From Thereva unica (lineage: Eukaryota; Arthropoda; Insecta; Diptera; Therevidae), in the NCBI GenBank assembly GCA_949987705.1, contig OX465282.1, forward strand, positions 5,940,501-6,004,500: 64,000 nucleotides of DNA. The letters run 5' to 3'. Each line of letters opens with the position of its first letter. The first letter of the stretch is position 1. Below, piece after piece: positions 1 to 14,113 of the stretch. The notes under the pieces were generated by a model. That model did not search any database and was not told the origin of the DNA. It was given only the letters and a program-made list of their open reading frames with translations. A program made the translations under genes and the position numbers.

Positions 1-289
1 AGTGGGGAGGGGGGGGGATAGAGGAAAATATGCGTTTTGTTTTAACGGGGACAAAAGATTCGTTGGAAACATAGCCCACGAAAATGTTCTATTTGGTTGT
101 CTATGTCAGAGATGCGGTATATTTGATCCCATGGTAGTGAGGAGCATTCTTGCAATAGACATCTATAGACTTGTAGTCACGATACGAAAACAATTTCATG
201 AAAGTGTTCCTCCCATCGATCTAAGATGCCTTTAGGATCAGTGATCAGATTCCCAGGTTTTTCGTTGGAGTATGAGCAGCGTTTGGCCG

Positions 290-1141
290 ACAGCGTGTAG
301 GCTTCAGAAACATCGAGGGCAAACGAGTCGGAAAGAACAAGCGGGATTTAGACCACATCGAGGATGCATTGATCAAATATTCACACTCCGTTAGCTAATA
401 GAAGAAGTAATTCGTTGCGGCAAACGAACTGTCGTCGTTTTCATCGATTTCAAATCCGCTTTCGATTGCGTCGATTGGAACAGCTTGTGGAGAGTCTTGG
501 AAACCGAACACGTGCCATTGAGACTCATCCAACTTCTCCAAGCGTCATACGGCGGCTCAACCAGCAGCGTTCGTATTCAAAGCGACTTATCCGAGGAGTT
601 CCCGATTCAAACAGGTGTGCGACAGGGAGACGTCGCTTCGCCACTTCAACGTTGTGATCGACGCGATTATGCTTGAAGCATTCGATGGACGACTAGGAGT
701 TCGATACAACAACTTCGTAACCGACTTAACGTTCGCCGACGATAGCGCCGTCTTTGCCGACACGAATGCCGAAGCAAGAGACATCTTACACTATATTTCC
801 CGCATCCCCCAGTCATACGGGTTAAAAATCATTAATGCAGAGAAGACCAAAGTGCTCACAACGGACGGATCGAGGGCCAGTGTTCAGCTCGATGGAAACC
901 AAATCGAACAGGTTCCGAAGTTCAAATATTTTGGATCATTAGTTTAGGAAACGAAAGTAGCATCGTCGTCCAACGTTCACAGCCGCAGGAAACAAACAAA
1001 TATTACCATCAAAACAAAAGTACGCCTTTACCGAACGTATCAGTTATCGAGGCTCGAGATATCGCCAAAAAGCGGCAAAAATGGAAACGAATCGTGAGCA
1101 GAGTTCGGACCGCCAGCTAACGGATCAAAGAAGAAGAAGAA
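290..1141 (+). mobile_element. Non-LTR retrotransposon relic, RT domain (family A, copy 1)
   Basis: Conceptual translation in shifting frames gives a LINE-type reverse transcriptase: an EQAGF block near 335, an FIDFKSAFD block near 440-475, a GVRQGD block near 618-635 and the catalytic FADDS motif near 733-747. At least two frameshifts and several stops break it, so it is a pseudogene. The end, about 1040-1140, matches the reverse complement of 61770-61900 and finishes in a (GAA)n-like tail, which I take as the 3' end. The same family appears on the minus strand at 61860-62940 (RT), 49660-51125 (endonuclease) and 36750-36990. Clade is uncertain (RTE or CR1/Jockey group). Confidence 0.82.
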
Positions 1142-2750
1142 GATGTGCTACGTGGTGTATATTGTGTCATACTGCGGACTCTTCGGTAGAACTCCCGCTC
1201 CATCTCCTTTGGAGAGCTATAACAGCCAGAAGATCATCATGAGATAAAAGAATGTTAAACCTAACTGTTATATAGTTTCGGAGGTGTAGATCTACTCGTA
1301 TAGTAACATTTTAGAAAAATTAAGGGTCGATGATGCCCTCAGCATGTAAATCGCACTATATAGTTACCTTATCTGTATGTGGTACAACTTATCAAATAGC
1401 AATAACTTATGCTACAGAAAGATGATAGAAGAGTCGGTCCAGGAGGTCATGGTACCTCTAGTCGTAACTATTTTCCTTAACATTTTTATTCGGAAAATAA
1501 ATTAAATTGCATCAACATTGCAAAAAGCTCTATGACAATTAAAATCTTAGTTAACCTAGCCAATAAAACCTCATAAAGTTCGTAACCTTCATCTCCTGCA
1601 TCTATAATTCTTTTGACCATCGTTTCAACACTAGTTCCTACTTACAAACATCATTATCTTTTATAATAAGGTAAGTGTTTGTATATGGTTAAAAACATTA
1701 ACGACAAACAAAAAAAAAATCCTTTATAGGTTGTTTTTATATTATCTAATTTATTTTTCATATTAAAAGACTGGTTCTATTAAGGCTTGAATGGTGTCTA
1801 TGGAGGCTATGTGTCAACAAAAATATTATTACGATCTTCGTTTAATATGACGCAAGCGAAAAGAATATACATTTTGTGACTTAATGCACATAATATTAAA
1901 TATTTTGCTAAATATAATGACAATAATTTCACATCCTAGTGATTTTTTGATGTAGAATTCCGAGCTTAGAATAACCATTCGTACTGCCAGTTCTATATGT
2001 CCTTCCCGGCATGACGCAATCTCTTGGAAATACTTTAAGGACTAGCTAGAAGAAATCTCGTTTGTGCTTTAGAATAAACGTAATGCTTCAACTGCTTGAT
2101 GTACAACGGAAAACAAAAATATAGGTATTCTATTTGTGTACGAATTTTCAGACTGAAATTGACGCAAAAAGAGGAGCTGTAGGAAGTGGGAGTCGGTGGA
2201 GTGGACTAGTATGGACTATGGTGTTTCGGAAATAATTTTGTGATGAATCAGGAGATTGCTTATTTAAAAATAGTGACTGTGGTAATAACGATAAATTCGT
2301 GTCAGGGCAGCTAATTTCCTATGAAAATTATGTTATCTCCCCGTCGCAGTTTTACACCTATGGAGACACTTTTATGGGGTTTTCAATAGCCTCGTCTAGA
2401 TATATGAGCTGTATTTAAAGCCAGCTAGGGTTTGAAAATTCTACCCCAGAACCCTGACTGATAAAGAAAGTTGCATCTCTTGAGAAAACTGCATGATCAT
2501 TTCAACGTAAGCTGTTACGCCAATAGCCTAAAGCAAATTTGACGTGCCGTACCGTAACCGTACGTCCCTAACGTTCATATGGCACCGGCCTATACTGACT
2601 TAATGAACTTGCATATGTCCTTATTCACTGTTCTCTATATGTTTGTCCTCGTATAGGTTCACTGAGATTTTTGCCCTGTGGGAAATACGGGTGGTTTAGG
2701 TTTGATGTCATTTACGGTGTGCCGAAAAAGGTTTTATTTTCGAGAAAATT
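1142..2750. other. Intergenic stretch, nothing recognised
   Basis: AT-rich sequence without a convincing ORF, RNA gene or terminal repeat that I could see. It probably contains decayed repeats. Confidence 0.5.
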
Positions 2751-2759
2751 CTCCTCCAT

Positions 2760-3300
2760 CTAACCTCTTCGTTTTTATTGGTCAAGGTTGAGCCTAAGTA
2801 TGCGAAATGGTCCACTACTTTTAACTTATGTGCATGTATCGTTAGTTTGCTACCGATAGTTGCTCAATTCACTCATGTCTGCAGCATTACCTTAGTTTTA
2901 TCCTCATTGATACTCAAGCCAACTTCTTTAACTGCTTCATTAATCTCTGAGTAGCATTCCATTTTGCCTACTATGTTGATGTCATCGGCATACCCTGAAT
3001 TCTTACTCATTACTTGGCATTTGTGTCGAGGTGAGTTAATTGTATCAGACGTACTAGTTTTTCCAGTACACCTCATTCAAGTAGGATCTGCAGCTTTTTT
3101 CTCTGGATGGAGTCGTATGTCTGTTTGAAGTCTACAAAGATCTGGTATGTTAACATTCCTCTCCGAGCATTTTCCTAGAAGTTGTTTTAGTCTGAAGAGT
3201 TGGTCGGTGGTTGGCCTTCCTATCCGGAAGCCGGCTTGTGCATAAAGGTACGATTTTTTCACGGCTCTTTCCAGTTTGATAAAGGCTTCTTTCACACTAC
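2760..3300 (-). mobile_element. Non-LTR retrotransposon relic, RT domain (family B)
   Basis: Minus-strand reading gives a reverse transcriptase fragment. A QAGFR-type block followed by a TTDQLFRLKQ block lies near 3180-3240, and the catalytic YADDINIVG block near 2965-2995 is followed by an LSINEDKTK block typical of LINE RTs. The two halves lie in different frames around 3075, so it is a pseudogene. The motif wording differs from family A, so this is a separate lineage. Confidence 0.8.
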
Positions 3301-5945
3301 CAAAAGACCCACCTATTAGAGCGACGCCATTGTCTGTGTTGCTGTGTTCACTTTCTCATATAACTTTCTTACTTCGTTATTATTCCCGAGTTCGTACCGG
3401 ATGATAAACGTTTATCTCTGCAATTTGTTCCTCCAACCATGTCTTCTTCTATCTTTTCCGCGTACGTTTTTCAATTCGTCGTTTTTTCATATAGGTCGCT
3501 ACGGAATTTCTAGTTCTGTATCTTTTCAGCATATTAGCACCTGCTCCATTCTTGTCTTCCGTCACTCCTTGCACACTCTTCATCGAGCCAATCTTGACGT
3601 CTTGTTCGTATTTCATAACCTAGCTTACTTGCTGCGGCTTCGTTTTTAGTTATAGTACTTAGTCCACTATCACCTACACCTCGTCCAAATGCACTACTAC
3701 AAAATAGACTCGACGAGACCGAAAACTAACTTCTGCGTCTAAGTACGAATTCTAGCTGTTAACATATCACAGTACAACGGGTGGTTGTAGTTAGGAGATG
3801 TAGGATTTTGCAACTGTAGCGATGTTGCGCCACTCAGAAGATTTTTAAGTTCTTCTTCCATGCTTTGTTTTTTTTTTCTAAGTCTTCATAGCTAATATCT
3901 GATGGCGAGAAGATATGTTGATCTCTCGACATTGTACATTGTCTCTTCCTGATGTATGCTGAATATCGGTTGTGAATTGTCAAATATAGCCCAGATGCTT
4001 ACACTCCTCGGTGGACGCCTTCTCGGATTTTTGCTGGAATGAGCACGTCAATGGTTTATAGTCAATGTATAAAGTTAATCATCTGACTTCCAAAAGATGT
4101 CGAAAGAGCTTCAAGGCTGCATAGGCACTTAGTAAGCAAGGCATGTTTGCTAACCACTTCTCTATACCATCTACCTGTGTTTTTAATATACGATTCACTG
4201 TAGATCATATGGAATTCATTTTTAGAAATTCATTACACAAATTTCTTTTGAAACACAAAATTTAAGGGAAAACTGAATGGGTGATGTGAACACTCTCAGT
4301 AACAGAATGGGCTCAAATTCCAAGTGGTAACCATTACATTGCCAAGTGGCGTTACCAGGTTTCTAGAACATTTTTTCCTAGTACTTTTTACTTATTGTGT
4401 ACACATTATATTACTATAGAGAGCGATTCTTTAAGTTTATTAAAGTCACAAAAAAACACTTTTATAATGTATATGACTAAAAAAAAGTTGTTATATTGCC
4501 GGATTCTTGTAACAACCTAAAAAACTAACTAAATTCTTTCACTATAGATATTAAGATGAAAACTATTCAAAAAGAAACACACTCCATTCCACAAATAAAA
4601 TTTTTAATCAAACATATATTTTTTTTTATTTAATCAAAACATTTGTATATTTCTTCTACTTCTTCACAACTTTTACTTTCAGTAGACCATAAAGCACGAA
4701 GTTAGTCACATCTTCCTCTCAATTTGTACATCCCAATCTATATCTATATATATAAAGTCAACATCCAAAAAAAAAATAACGATTTTTTTAGCATCTCAAT
4801 TTTTTTTTAATTTTCATCTTAAATAAATCTATACAACATAATATATATTATATTAAGCAAACGAAATCGATGCTAGTTTAGATTTTAATTCTTCTTGTTA
4901 CTTTCTTTACAATTTTAACTAGTTTTCAACTAGATTTCAACTAGTTTCCCTTGTCATTATAACATTTCGAGTAACTTCCCAGTGTTTTTTTTTTGAAATT
5001 TTTTTTTTCTGTTTGTTTGTACGAATCAAGATTCGAAATACGTTCCAACTTCTCCTCCTTTTTTTTTTTAAAAAAATACATTTTATTATTGTGTGTTGAT
5101 TTTATATTATTGTAGAAACATTTTTCCCCAACATTGGCCAATCTCCCCATCTATCGAAAAACCTGTCTCTATACATTTCCCCTGTTTTTCGTGTCTCTTT
5201 TAAAATGGTTTTTCTTGTTCGGAAAGACTAACATATAAACAAATAAAATAAAATTAAAAAAGAAACAATATTCCCACCACAAAATAATTGTAAGTTTTAC
5301 TAGAGAAGTTCAAGAAAAATACTATGAATTTTTACCACACCATGGTGTGGTATACCTGGATGGCCGATTGTGGTGTGGTATTTTAAGCGTGATTTGATGA
5401 CGATGATAAAAACCCTTGCATACCACACCATCACCACCACCATCGGACCAACCAATCTTACCACACAATCGAAAAATGCAAAAAAAAAAATATTGTTGTT
5501 GTTTTTTTTTTTCATTTTGTTGAACAGGTATAAAATATCTTATAAGCCCCACCAAACAGGTGAAAGTCTTAATAAATAGGACCCAAAGACCCCGGCCAAC
5601 ACCTAGTGCAAGCGTGGCTGTGTTTGAAGGTAGTGCTGAGATATTTTTTTTTAGTACATTTAAAGTCTTCCATCATTCTCCATTCGGCACATAACAGCCA
5701 TCATAAGAAGAGCTAGTTAATATATTATTATAAAAAAAAATTATTTTTGATTTTGTTTAATTTTTTTTTAAATCCAAGACAATCTCTTCAATACTGGAAC
5801 AAATTAAATAGAAGAAAAATAATGTAATTTTTAATTTTAATAATAACACAACAACAAAAAAAACCCAAAAAAATATAGAACAAGATTTTTTAAATAGTGA
5901 TTTTTTTTCTATAGTTTTTTTTAGTTTATCTAGCACATACGCAAG
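3301..5945. other. Upstream region of the chitin deacetylase gene
   Basis: Mostly AT-rich sequence with long A and T runs; no coding exon recognised. About 5332-5465 has several copies of an ACCACACCAT-like word in both orientations that could fold back. The 5' UTR and promoter of the gene starting at 5946 must lie here or just beyond, but I could not fix a TATA box or transcription start from sequence alone. Confidence 0.5.
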
Positions 5946-5997
5946 ATGGCGCGTGTGATGCGAGCGGTTAGTGTTTTACTGTTTTGCTGTGCTCTCG
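5946..5997 (+). CDS. verm: verm exon 1 (signal peptide)
   Basis: Starts at the ATG in an AAG-ATG-G context and encodes a short hydrophobic leader (a VLLFCCAL core). It ends before GTAAGT with one base of the next codon. The next coding exon is about 11.6 kb away. The ATG is the only in-frame start that gives a good signal peptide. Confidence 0.88.
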
Positions 5998-8900
5998 GTA
6001 AGTAACAAAAAAATAATAATAATAATACCACAAAATAAAAAGAAAGTATAAAAACGATTAATAAAAGTGTTTAATAAAGCAAAGACAAAAAAGCTAAGAA
6101 AGTGTTTGTGTGATTGTGTAAAAAATTATGTGAACACACTTTTTGGATAAATATTTGAAAAAAAACCAGCGCCATCTATACCACAAATTAATTTCCCTAT
6201 AAATGTCTTTTTCATTTTTTTTTTCTTACGCAATATTTCGCAATGCAAAAACTACTATTACTACAAACATGAAACGAACGAGAGATAAAAAAAATCAAAA
6301 TAAGAAAAAAACATAATCCCAACTCTTTTTTTTATTTAGTTTTTAGTAAAAGTTGATTCAGAAAACGAAAGCAAAATTTTGCAGCGAAAACTTTTCCAAG
6401 TTTTATTGCGCATAGCAACAATATGTTTACTACTGTACTACAGTGTCCTACAAAAAAAAACTAAATATAGATACAGTTATATTCTCTACTATATTTTTTT
6501 TTTTAATTTCAAAATTTATAACGACGTGGTAAATTTTCAAGGCTACATACATATATAATAATCCACCATATTAAAAATGCAACAATATTTATGCAAAAAT
6601 TGCTATACGAAAAAAAAAACTACTAGTTGTTAAACCACTAGCTTCCTCTCCCACTATACCCACCTCCCGGATACTTCAGCGCAACCCCATTTACCATTTG
6701 GTACAAAAAAAAACCATATATCTCAACAGTTATACCCTTATACATTATGCATGTCCAACTTCTTTTTTTTTTTTGGTTTTTTATTGAAATAACGTGATTG
6801 GACTGGGAAGTAAAGGAAAAGTGGAAGAGTTTGAAAGAGTTGGTCATACCTGAAGCTGAGGATGATGAGGTGTCAAGGTTTTCTTCTGTGTTTTTTTTTT
6901 ATTTAACGATGTTGTGCAGTGGAACTCTTAATCAAATATAAAACACACATTTATACATATATAGAGAAAGATATGTAGTTAACAAAACAACAACGAAGAA
7001 AAAAAACATTCAAAAGAGATTGTACAATAAAAAGCATTTTGATTGGCTTAAGAGTGACTTAGTATATATAGAATTGATCGAGGTGCGCCAGCGCAATCTA
7101 TATTTTTTTATTTTTCTCTTTTATTATTTTTTTTTTTTTCTTATTTAAACAAAAACCACTTTTTCCTCTTTAACTCTTCTACACAACAGAAGTGAATTGT
7201 CTTTCTAATAACACAAAAAAAACACATACTGTATTTTATACCTATATATGCCACGTTGAATGTCGTTCACCTTGACTTTGTCACAGAAATGAAAATTATT
7301 AATTCATATTCGTTGTCATCTACGTAAAAATATGATAATGCATATTAATCTAGAATATACTTTATGTTCACTAAAAAAAATATAAACCGGATTTTGTTAT
7401 TAATTTATTTTTTCATATTTGTTGGTTTTTTTTAAATTAAACATTCTTTAATTTACTAACTTAATAAAATAAAGGAAAGTAAACAAGTTTTATCGTCTCA
7501 AAGATTCAAATGTGTTTGATGGAAATTTTTGTTGATACACTTCTATCCAAAATATTATATGGTATTATTTTACCAATGCTAATAATTTTATTGTAGCTTC
7601 ATATAGTAAATACTATATACACCCTTTAAATAAAAAAACTATAATCGTTAAATGCGAAAAATAAATCGATACAAAATTTCGTTATCTAAAAAGAAAAACA
7701 AATTTATGGAAGAACATTCGTGTACAACATTCCTTTCCAATAATCCAATTAATGAATTATAAAACACAGAAATACAATTAGTATTCAAAATATTATAAAG
7801 TACATATTACAATCTTTTGCTCTTTTCTATTGTATAATATCTGGAACTCGGTGCGCCTCGCTGCACCCTTAAGCTAATAAAATGGCGTGCGCCAAAACAT
7901 TTGGGAGTCTCAAAATCGTACTTGTTCGTTAATTCTTCAGATAGTCCGATGCATCTTCTAGAATTTTTTTTCATACAGAGAGTGCATTTGATGGAACCGC
8001 TTGAAGTTTAACTTGCAACTCTCTCTTCTGGTGTAAAGGATCAAAATCAAAGGTCACGTTCAAAGTTTTCAAAATAAAACAATGTTCCTGAATGCTGGAA
8101 AGAAGTTGTTTGAAAATTTGAACTCGTCGCATCGAACTATGTATCTACATAGATTGAATGACACAGTTCAGTTAAGTTCAATGGCATTACGGCCCAAATC
8201 GAGCCTTGGCTTCCGTCTAATTGCCGCGTGATCCGTCCAGTCCGAGGCCTTGCTGAAGGTTCCGTAACATCAGTTTTTTCCGATACTAGATTGTTAGCCT
8301 AGTGTCCAACCAGTATGATCAGTTTTTCCGCGCTAAAAACTCGCACCCCACCTTAGCTACAGCTACCTGCATTGCTCAGAGGTCACGACGGGGATGTGGT
8401 GCGTAGGAATTTGCTGACAGAGCTGTGATTGTGTTTTGCTGAAGGTATTCCTTAGTTTTTGTGGTCTTCACACCCAAGGCGTATTGTCAGCATATTGACC
8501 CCCGCTAAATCATAATTGCGACTCAATTGCATTAAGGTGTCGAATTATCTCATACTTCAGGTCTTAAATGGTTATTGACTTATTGACGTACACATTCTCT
8601 TTTAAATTTTCCACTCAAAGAAACAAGTCCAACGATGTCAAATCAAATGATCTGGGCGACCACTTCACATCACATCACTGCATGAAAGTCGTTGTTTCGT
8701 TGGCTGTGTGGCAAGTGAGCTGTTGGAACCATACGTTATCCAAATCCATAGCCTCCAATTGCAATCTCTAGTGCGTATCCTCCAAATGCCATTGACGGTA
8801 ACAGCTTAGCCGGCTTCGTTTTCGAAAAAGTTGAGTTGGTTGTTTGAAAAGGTCAACGATTCCCACAGAAAAACTAAAATTAAAAAACAAAATCGACCTG

Positions 8901-11900
8901 CACATCATAAACTAAAATAAATTGGTTTGAACTTCAAGCATTCCAAATGCCTTTGATAAGTGTGCCACTGACGTTTGCTAATGCATCCATTCGGCATATT
9001 GATGACGCGACGCTTCAAATAATGCTTCAATTCCTGAGTCAATAAGCGTACAAAGTCTTTTGTCGAAATGCGCTGCAAAGAATTTCTGTGAGAATATAAG
9101 TCACCAGAGTTTCGGCCAGACGATTGCGTACATTACAGTTCTACTCCCTTTAACAATACATGTTCCAAAACACCTCTCAGTCATTGTCTTTTGCGTTCAG
9201 TTCACCGTAAAATCGTTGCCAGCTCAGTTCTGAACTGTCTTCTATGTTCTATTCTATGAGCTATGCTCATATTAACTAAAATGATTTCTCCTTAGCTTTT
9301 CTTCTTGAACAAGTATCAATGCATTTCTATATATCTTGAATTTTTCATCTCGACTGATTTTCCCTCCAGTAGGCAATTCTCTCACCCCTTTTTTTTAATA
9401 ATATTTCTAAACGACCCATTCTCAATGCTATCCAATGTCTTCATTATCGTCAGCTCACCTAAAAAATTTCAATTTATAGCCACATCAAACTAATTCTTGA
9501 TTGGAGTCTCAATAATCGTGTTTAATTCAGTAGATCGATATCTTTACATTCTAGGCGTAACTTTAATTTAGAATCTCCGATGGAATGACTCGCCAAACAA
9601 GCATTTCAATGACTGGATTTTAATCCTGTCTTTTGCATCCAAAAGCAAGGTGTGCCATTTACGAAAAAAAAATCCGTTGCCTTGAATACAATCTGTTATT
9701 CGTAGACTGGTACTAAAAAATCTACTTTATAGTAGCTACACAAGGTGCAAAAGAACGCTATGAAACTTTTCACTGAAGGCACCAACCAGCTGATGTTTCA
9801 AACCACTGAACGATTCAATTGAACGATTTGGCACATTTCTCCTTAATGTCCTTTACAGAACACTGAAAGAGCAAAAACATTTTTTTTTAATATTCACAAT
9901 TTTACTCTAATAAATCAACGACGTAGCGCCTCTGTGTACCCGTCATTATTTTTTGCTGCATAAGCTTAAGGCGAAATTGAAAAAAAACTAAAATATTGCA
10001 TACTTATAGGGAGACTTTTATAATTCTCATATTTTTAAAGAATGGGAAATTTGTGATCGATGGGAATTTTCGTATTATATGTAGATTACCACGAATCCAT
10101 AGAAATAGTATGACCCTTTTTATGGCAAGTTTAAGTCCAAATTTATCAAAAACAAAAACTATTTCAAGTCCGGTCCGGTCAAAGTATCTTTCTTGAAAAA
10201 ATTAATTCTGTCGAAGGTTAAACGTTTTTTTTCTTTCAATTAAATCATTGGTAGTATTGCGCTCCTTTCAATAAAATTATTATATTACCAAGTCGAATGC
10301 CGTCAACTTTATTAAACAGGTATATTCTAGCAGTCTTCCTGCTCCTTCAGTAACAGTGGACTTTCCAAAAGTTATATACATACATACAAATGTATTTCAT
10401 CAATATAAGCTGGTTACATTCCAGCAATTAATCGATCAATGAGAGCAACTAATCATATTTTATTGAACACGATTTTGAGTTCCGGTAGTTTGTTGGTAGT
10501 TAATTTTGGTTCGTCATCGTGCAGATTCTAGACTATTTTTTTTTTTTTTTGTTGAACTATAAAGTACTAGGATACACTCGTAATTCTTATTAGTATTTTA
10601 ATGGATCAAGTTTTGTTTATTTTCAACATCCTTGAGTACATATACATGATGAGTTGAATAGTTGAGTTGAGGTTGAGTTGAATTTTCGGAGATACTACTG
10701 TCAACTAAATTCAACTAATCAATTCGCATATCTTCAACTCAGGTAGCAGTGCTGAGTCGAGTTCAGTCTATTCTAATTCAACTCTCCTCGCGTCTACATG
10801 TAGTTGGACTCGGGCTTAACCTGAGTTCTACTATTGATTGACGTACACGTACTATTAGTTAGGTAGGTGTGGCAGTCCAATCCAAAATAGAGCCTAGGAC
10901 ATAATGGGTACTAAGAGCCACTCGTGAACAACTTTGAGAGCCACACGGGCTCCAGAGCCCTTCAATCCTGCTTGTGAGTTTAACTGAGAGAGATATAGAA
11001 CCTTGTAGAATATATCTAAGAAAGTTGTGGCCCTGCTTGGAACTATCACTGCTCATCGAAGCGTCGTTTTTTAGCGTCCCTTATTCTACACACTGTGTCT
11101 GATATTGACCAGATTCGTACAACTGCAGGAAAGTTTTTCTGTTACTCATCGGTTGTTCTTCGTCATAGCTGCAACAGTAGGTGTTATACGAAATCCTCAA
11201 ACAGACCACACAATGCGCAATTGGCCAGTGTCCCATAGTTATCGACAACACTATTCTGGTGCTGAGTTGAAGTGGGTGGACCCAGTTTCAACTCGACCCC
11301 CGTTTATAACTGGGTTGAACCTGGGTTGCCCCTAGTTTGAAACTAGCCATAAACGAGGTACTTGACGCATTATGTACATTCTTCACCCGTGTACTCGCGA
11401 AAGTTGCCCTCATTCTGGCCAATTCATCTGCCTTCTCGTTTTATACGATATACTCGTGAGCCAGTACCCACTGAAGAGTGACAGTGTTCTTGTTGGCGAA
11501 GAAAGAGCGCTTCTTCTGATAGTTTTCGATCAGCTAGGATCCTATATGAGTTGATGGCCCCTTGGCTATCTGATTACGGGATAACCTGGACTTAACTAAC
11601 ATAACATCTTTTCTTAAGGAAGTGTCTTATCGGACGCAGAGTCGACGACAGAGTTGACGAGAGTCGACGAGAGAGTTGACGAGAGTAAGAGAAAGAGTCA
11701 GAGAGATATTTGGCTGACTCTTTCGTCAACTCGGTCGACTCTGTCGTCGACTCTGTCATCGACTCTGCGTCCGATAAGACACTTCCTTTTTTTAAGTATC
11801 GATCTCTCGTTTCCCAAGTCTCTTCGTTTGGTATCGTAAAAGTGTTTTTCTAATTAAAATTTTCAAGGCTTTCCATTCTATTAAGCAAATCTTCAAGCCC

Positions 11901-14080
11901 AACCTTTAAATTTTTCAATCTAGATACTTTTACCTGCCAAAAGCTACTAGAGCATAAATTTTTTTTTATTTACCTTTACAAATCAATAATTCCTGAAAGC
12001 ACAAGAGCATCACACCATCAAATTACAACCAAAAAACAAAAAACAGACAACAAAACACCTTTAATCTCAATTTTTGCACCTTAGTCACTATAAAAATCCG
12101 CTATTCGTGTTTTTTTTTTCTTTTTCTTTTTTATTATTGCCCATTAAATTTCATTTTCATTTGGAATTGAAAGTGAAACTCATTTCGCATTGATTCATCT
12201 CTTGACAACAAACTGGAAGAAAAAAAACGAGTGAGAATACCTACCTGTAAAAAAACCAGTAACAACAACAACAAAAAATCGCATAAATAAAAACTGAAAA
12301 CGAATCGCGCACGACTATAGCACAGAAACCTTATTCCTCCAATCAACACCTGGAGGAGAGTACAAGAAATGAATAAAAAGGTGAGGTTTACCTGGGGGCA
12401 AGAAAAAAACCGCAACCCGGTAAGAAGTAAAAAAAAATACACAAACCGTAATTGAACCAAGTCTCTTGCAAGTCATAAACTTGAATTTTGTTGTTACCTA
12501 AGACAAGAAACTCCTCGAAAATTATTAACACACGATTTTGTACCAGCAGCAGCAGCGACTGGGATTAGGGGTTATGATTTAAAAGATTATACTATATATA
12601 TTTTTTTATAGTTTCTCAGTTCTTATTAAAATTACGTAAAATTTTTATTTAAACCAAGTCACCTGAATGCGGATGTCTTAAAAGATTATTGATTTGCAAC
12701 AGGAGGAAAAAAAACTTGTGTATTAATCCCCGTTTTATAAACTGGTTTCAAATTGCACTTAAGTCTCAGGCCAGACTTATTTAATTACTAGCATAAAACC
12801 CGCGTGCTTTGCAACGCCTTTAAAAACTGTTTATTATGTGCAATGTTTTCCTTTAAAAAACACCAACAAAAAAGTCAGCTGTTATTATCCCTAAAAAGGG
12901 TTTATTATAGTGCATTTTTTTAATACATAAATATGGTAAACAAATTACTGCGAATATCACCTCTTCTCAACAAATCTGCAAGTTTTAAAGTAGATTGGCA
13001 TGTATATGTCATCAAGAAAAGTGACATTTTAGGGTTTGACGAACGTTCGTTAAGTTTGTTCGCCTATTTACGTGGATGTAAGAAATTATGAAGCAGTCAC
13101 AAATGAATATTAAATAAAGTGAATTTCGAGTCATTCATTTCTACGTGATTATAGGGATGCACTGTCAAAATTTCAGCCCTTCAGCTTCAGAGGTTTGGGT
13201 TAACCCCATTTCATCCCCTTAGGGGATGCATTTCGAGTAATCGCCTCTTAGTGGATGTCCACGTCATTATAGGGATGCACGGTCAAAATTAGAGCCCTCC
13301 AGCTTCAGCGGTGTGGGTTAATCCCATTTCACCCCATTAGGGGATAAATTTCGAAAAATCGCTTCTTAGTGGATGTCCACGTCATTAAGGGGATGCACTG
13401 TCAAAATTACAGCCCTATAGCTCCAGCGGTTTGGATAAACCCCATTTCACCCCCTTAGGGGATGAATTTCGAAAAATCGCTTTATAGTGGATGTCCACTC
13501 CATTATAGAGATGCACTGTCCAAATTTCAGCCCTATAGCTTTAGCGGTTTGTAAAAACCCCATTTCACACCCTTAGGGGATGAATTTCGAAAAATCGCTT
13601 TATAGTGGATGTCCACTCCATTATAGAGATGCACTGTCCAAATTTCAGCCCTATAGCTTTAGGGGTTTGTAAAAACCCCATTTCACACCCTTAGCTTCTT
13701 AGTGGATGTCCACGCCATTATAGGGATCCACTGTCAAAATTTCAGCCCTACAGCTCCAGCGGTTTGGATAAACCCCATTTCACCCCCTTAGGGGATGAAT
13801 TTCGAAAAATCGCTTTTTAGTGGATGTCCACGCCATTATAGGGATGCACAGTCAAAATTTCAGCCCTTTAGCTCTAGCGGTTTAAGTTGTGCGTTGTCTG
13901 TCAGTCAGTTACTTTTTATACAATAGAAAAAAATCCCCTTACAACTTATTGAACCCCATTTCACCCCCTTCAACCCTTTTGTTCTCCATAAAAAGTAGCC
14001 TATGTCCGTCTCCAAGGTCTAAACTATGTCTGTTGCAAATTTCATCAAAATCGGTTTAGTGGTTTAGGCGTGAAAGCGTA

Positions 14081-14113
<33 letters not shown>

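Noticed and set aside
5332..5465. CRISPR-like or regulatory palindrome array
   Set aside because: Only a few imperfect ACCACACCAT words without regular spacing, in a eukaryotic setting.
12134..12460. 108-residue minus-strand ORF with hydrophobic segments
   Set aside because: Leu/Phe-rich translation of T-rich intron DNA; no domain, no splice context, other AT-rich stretches give the same kind of frame.
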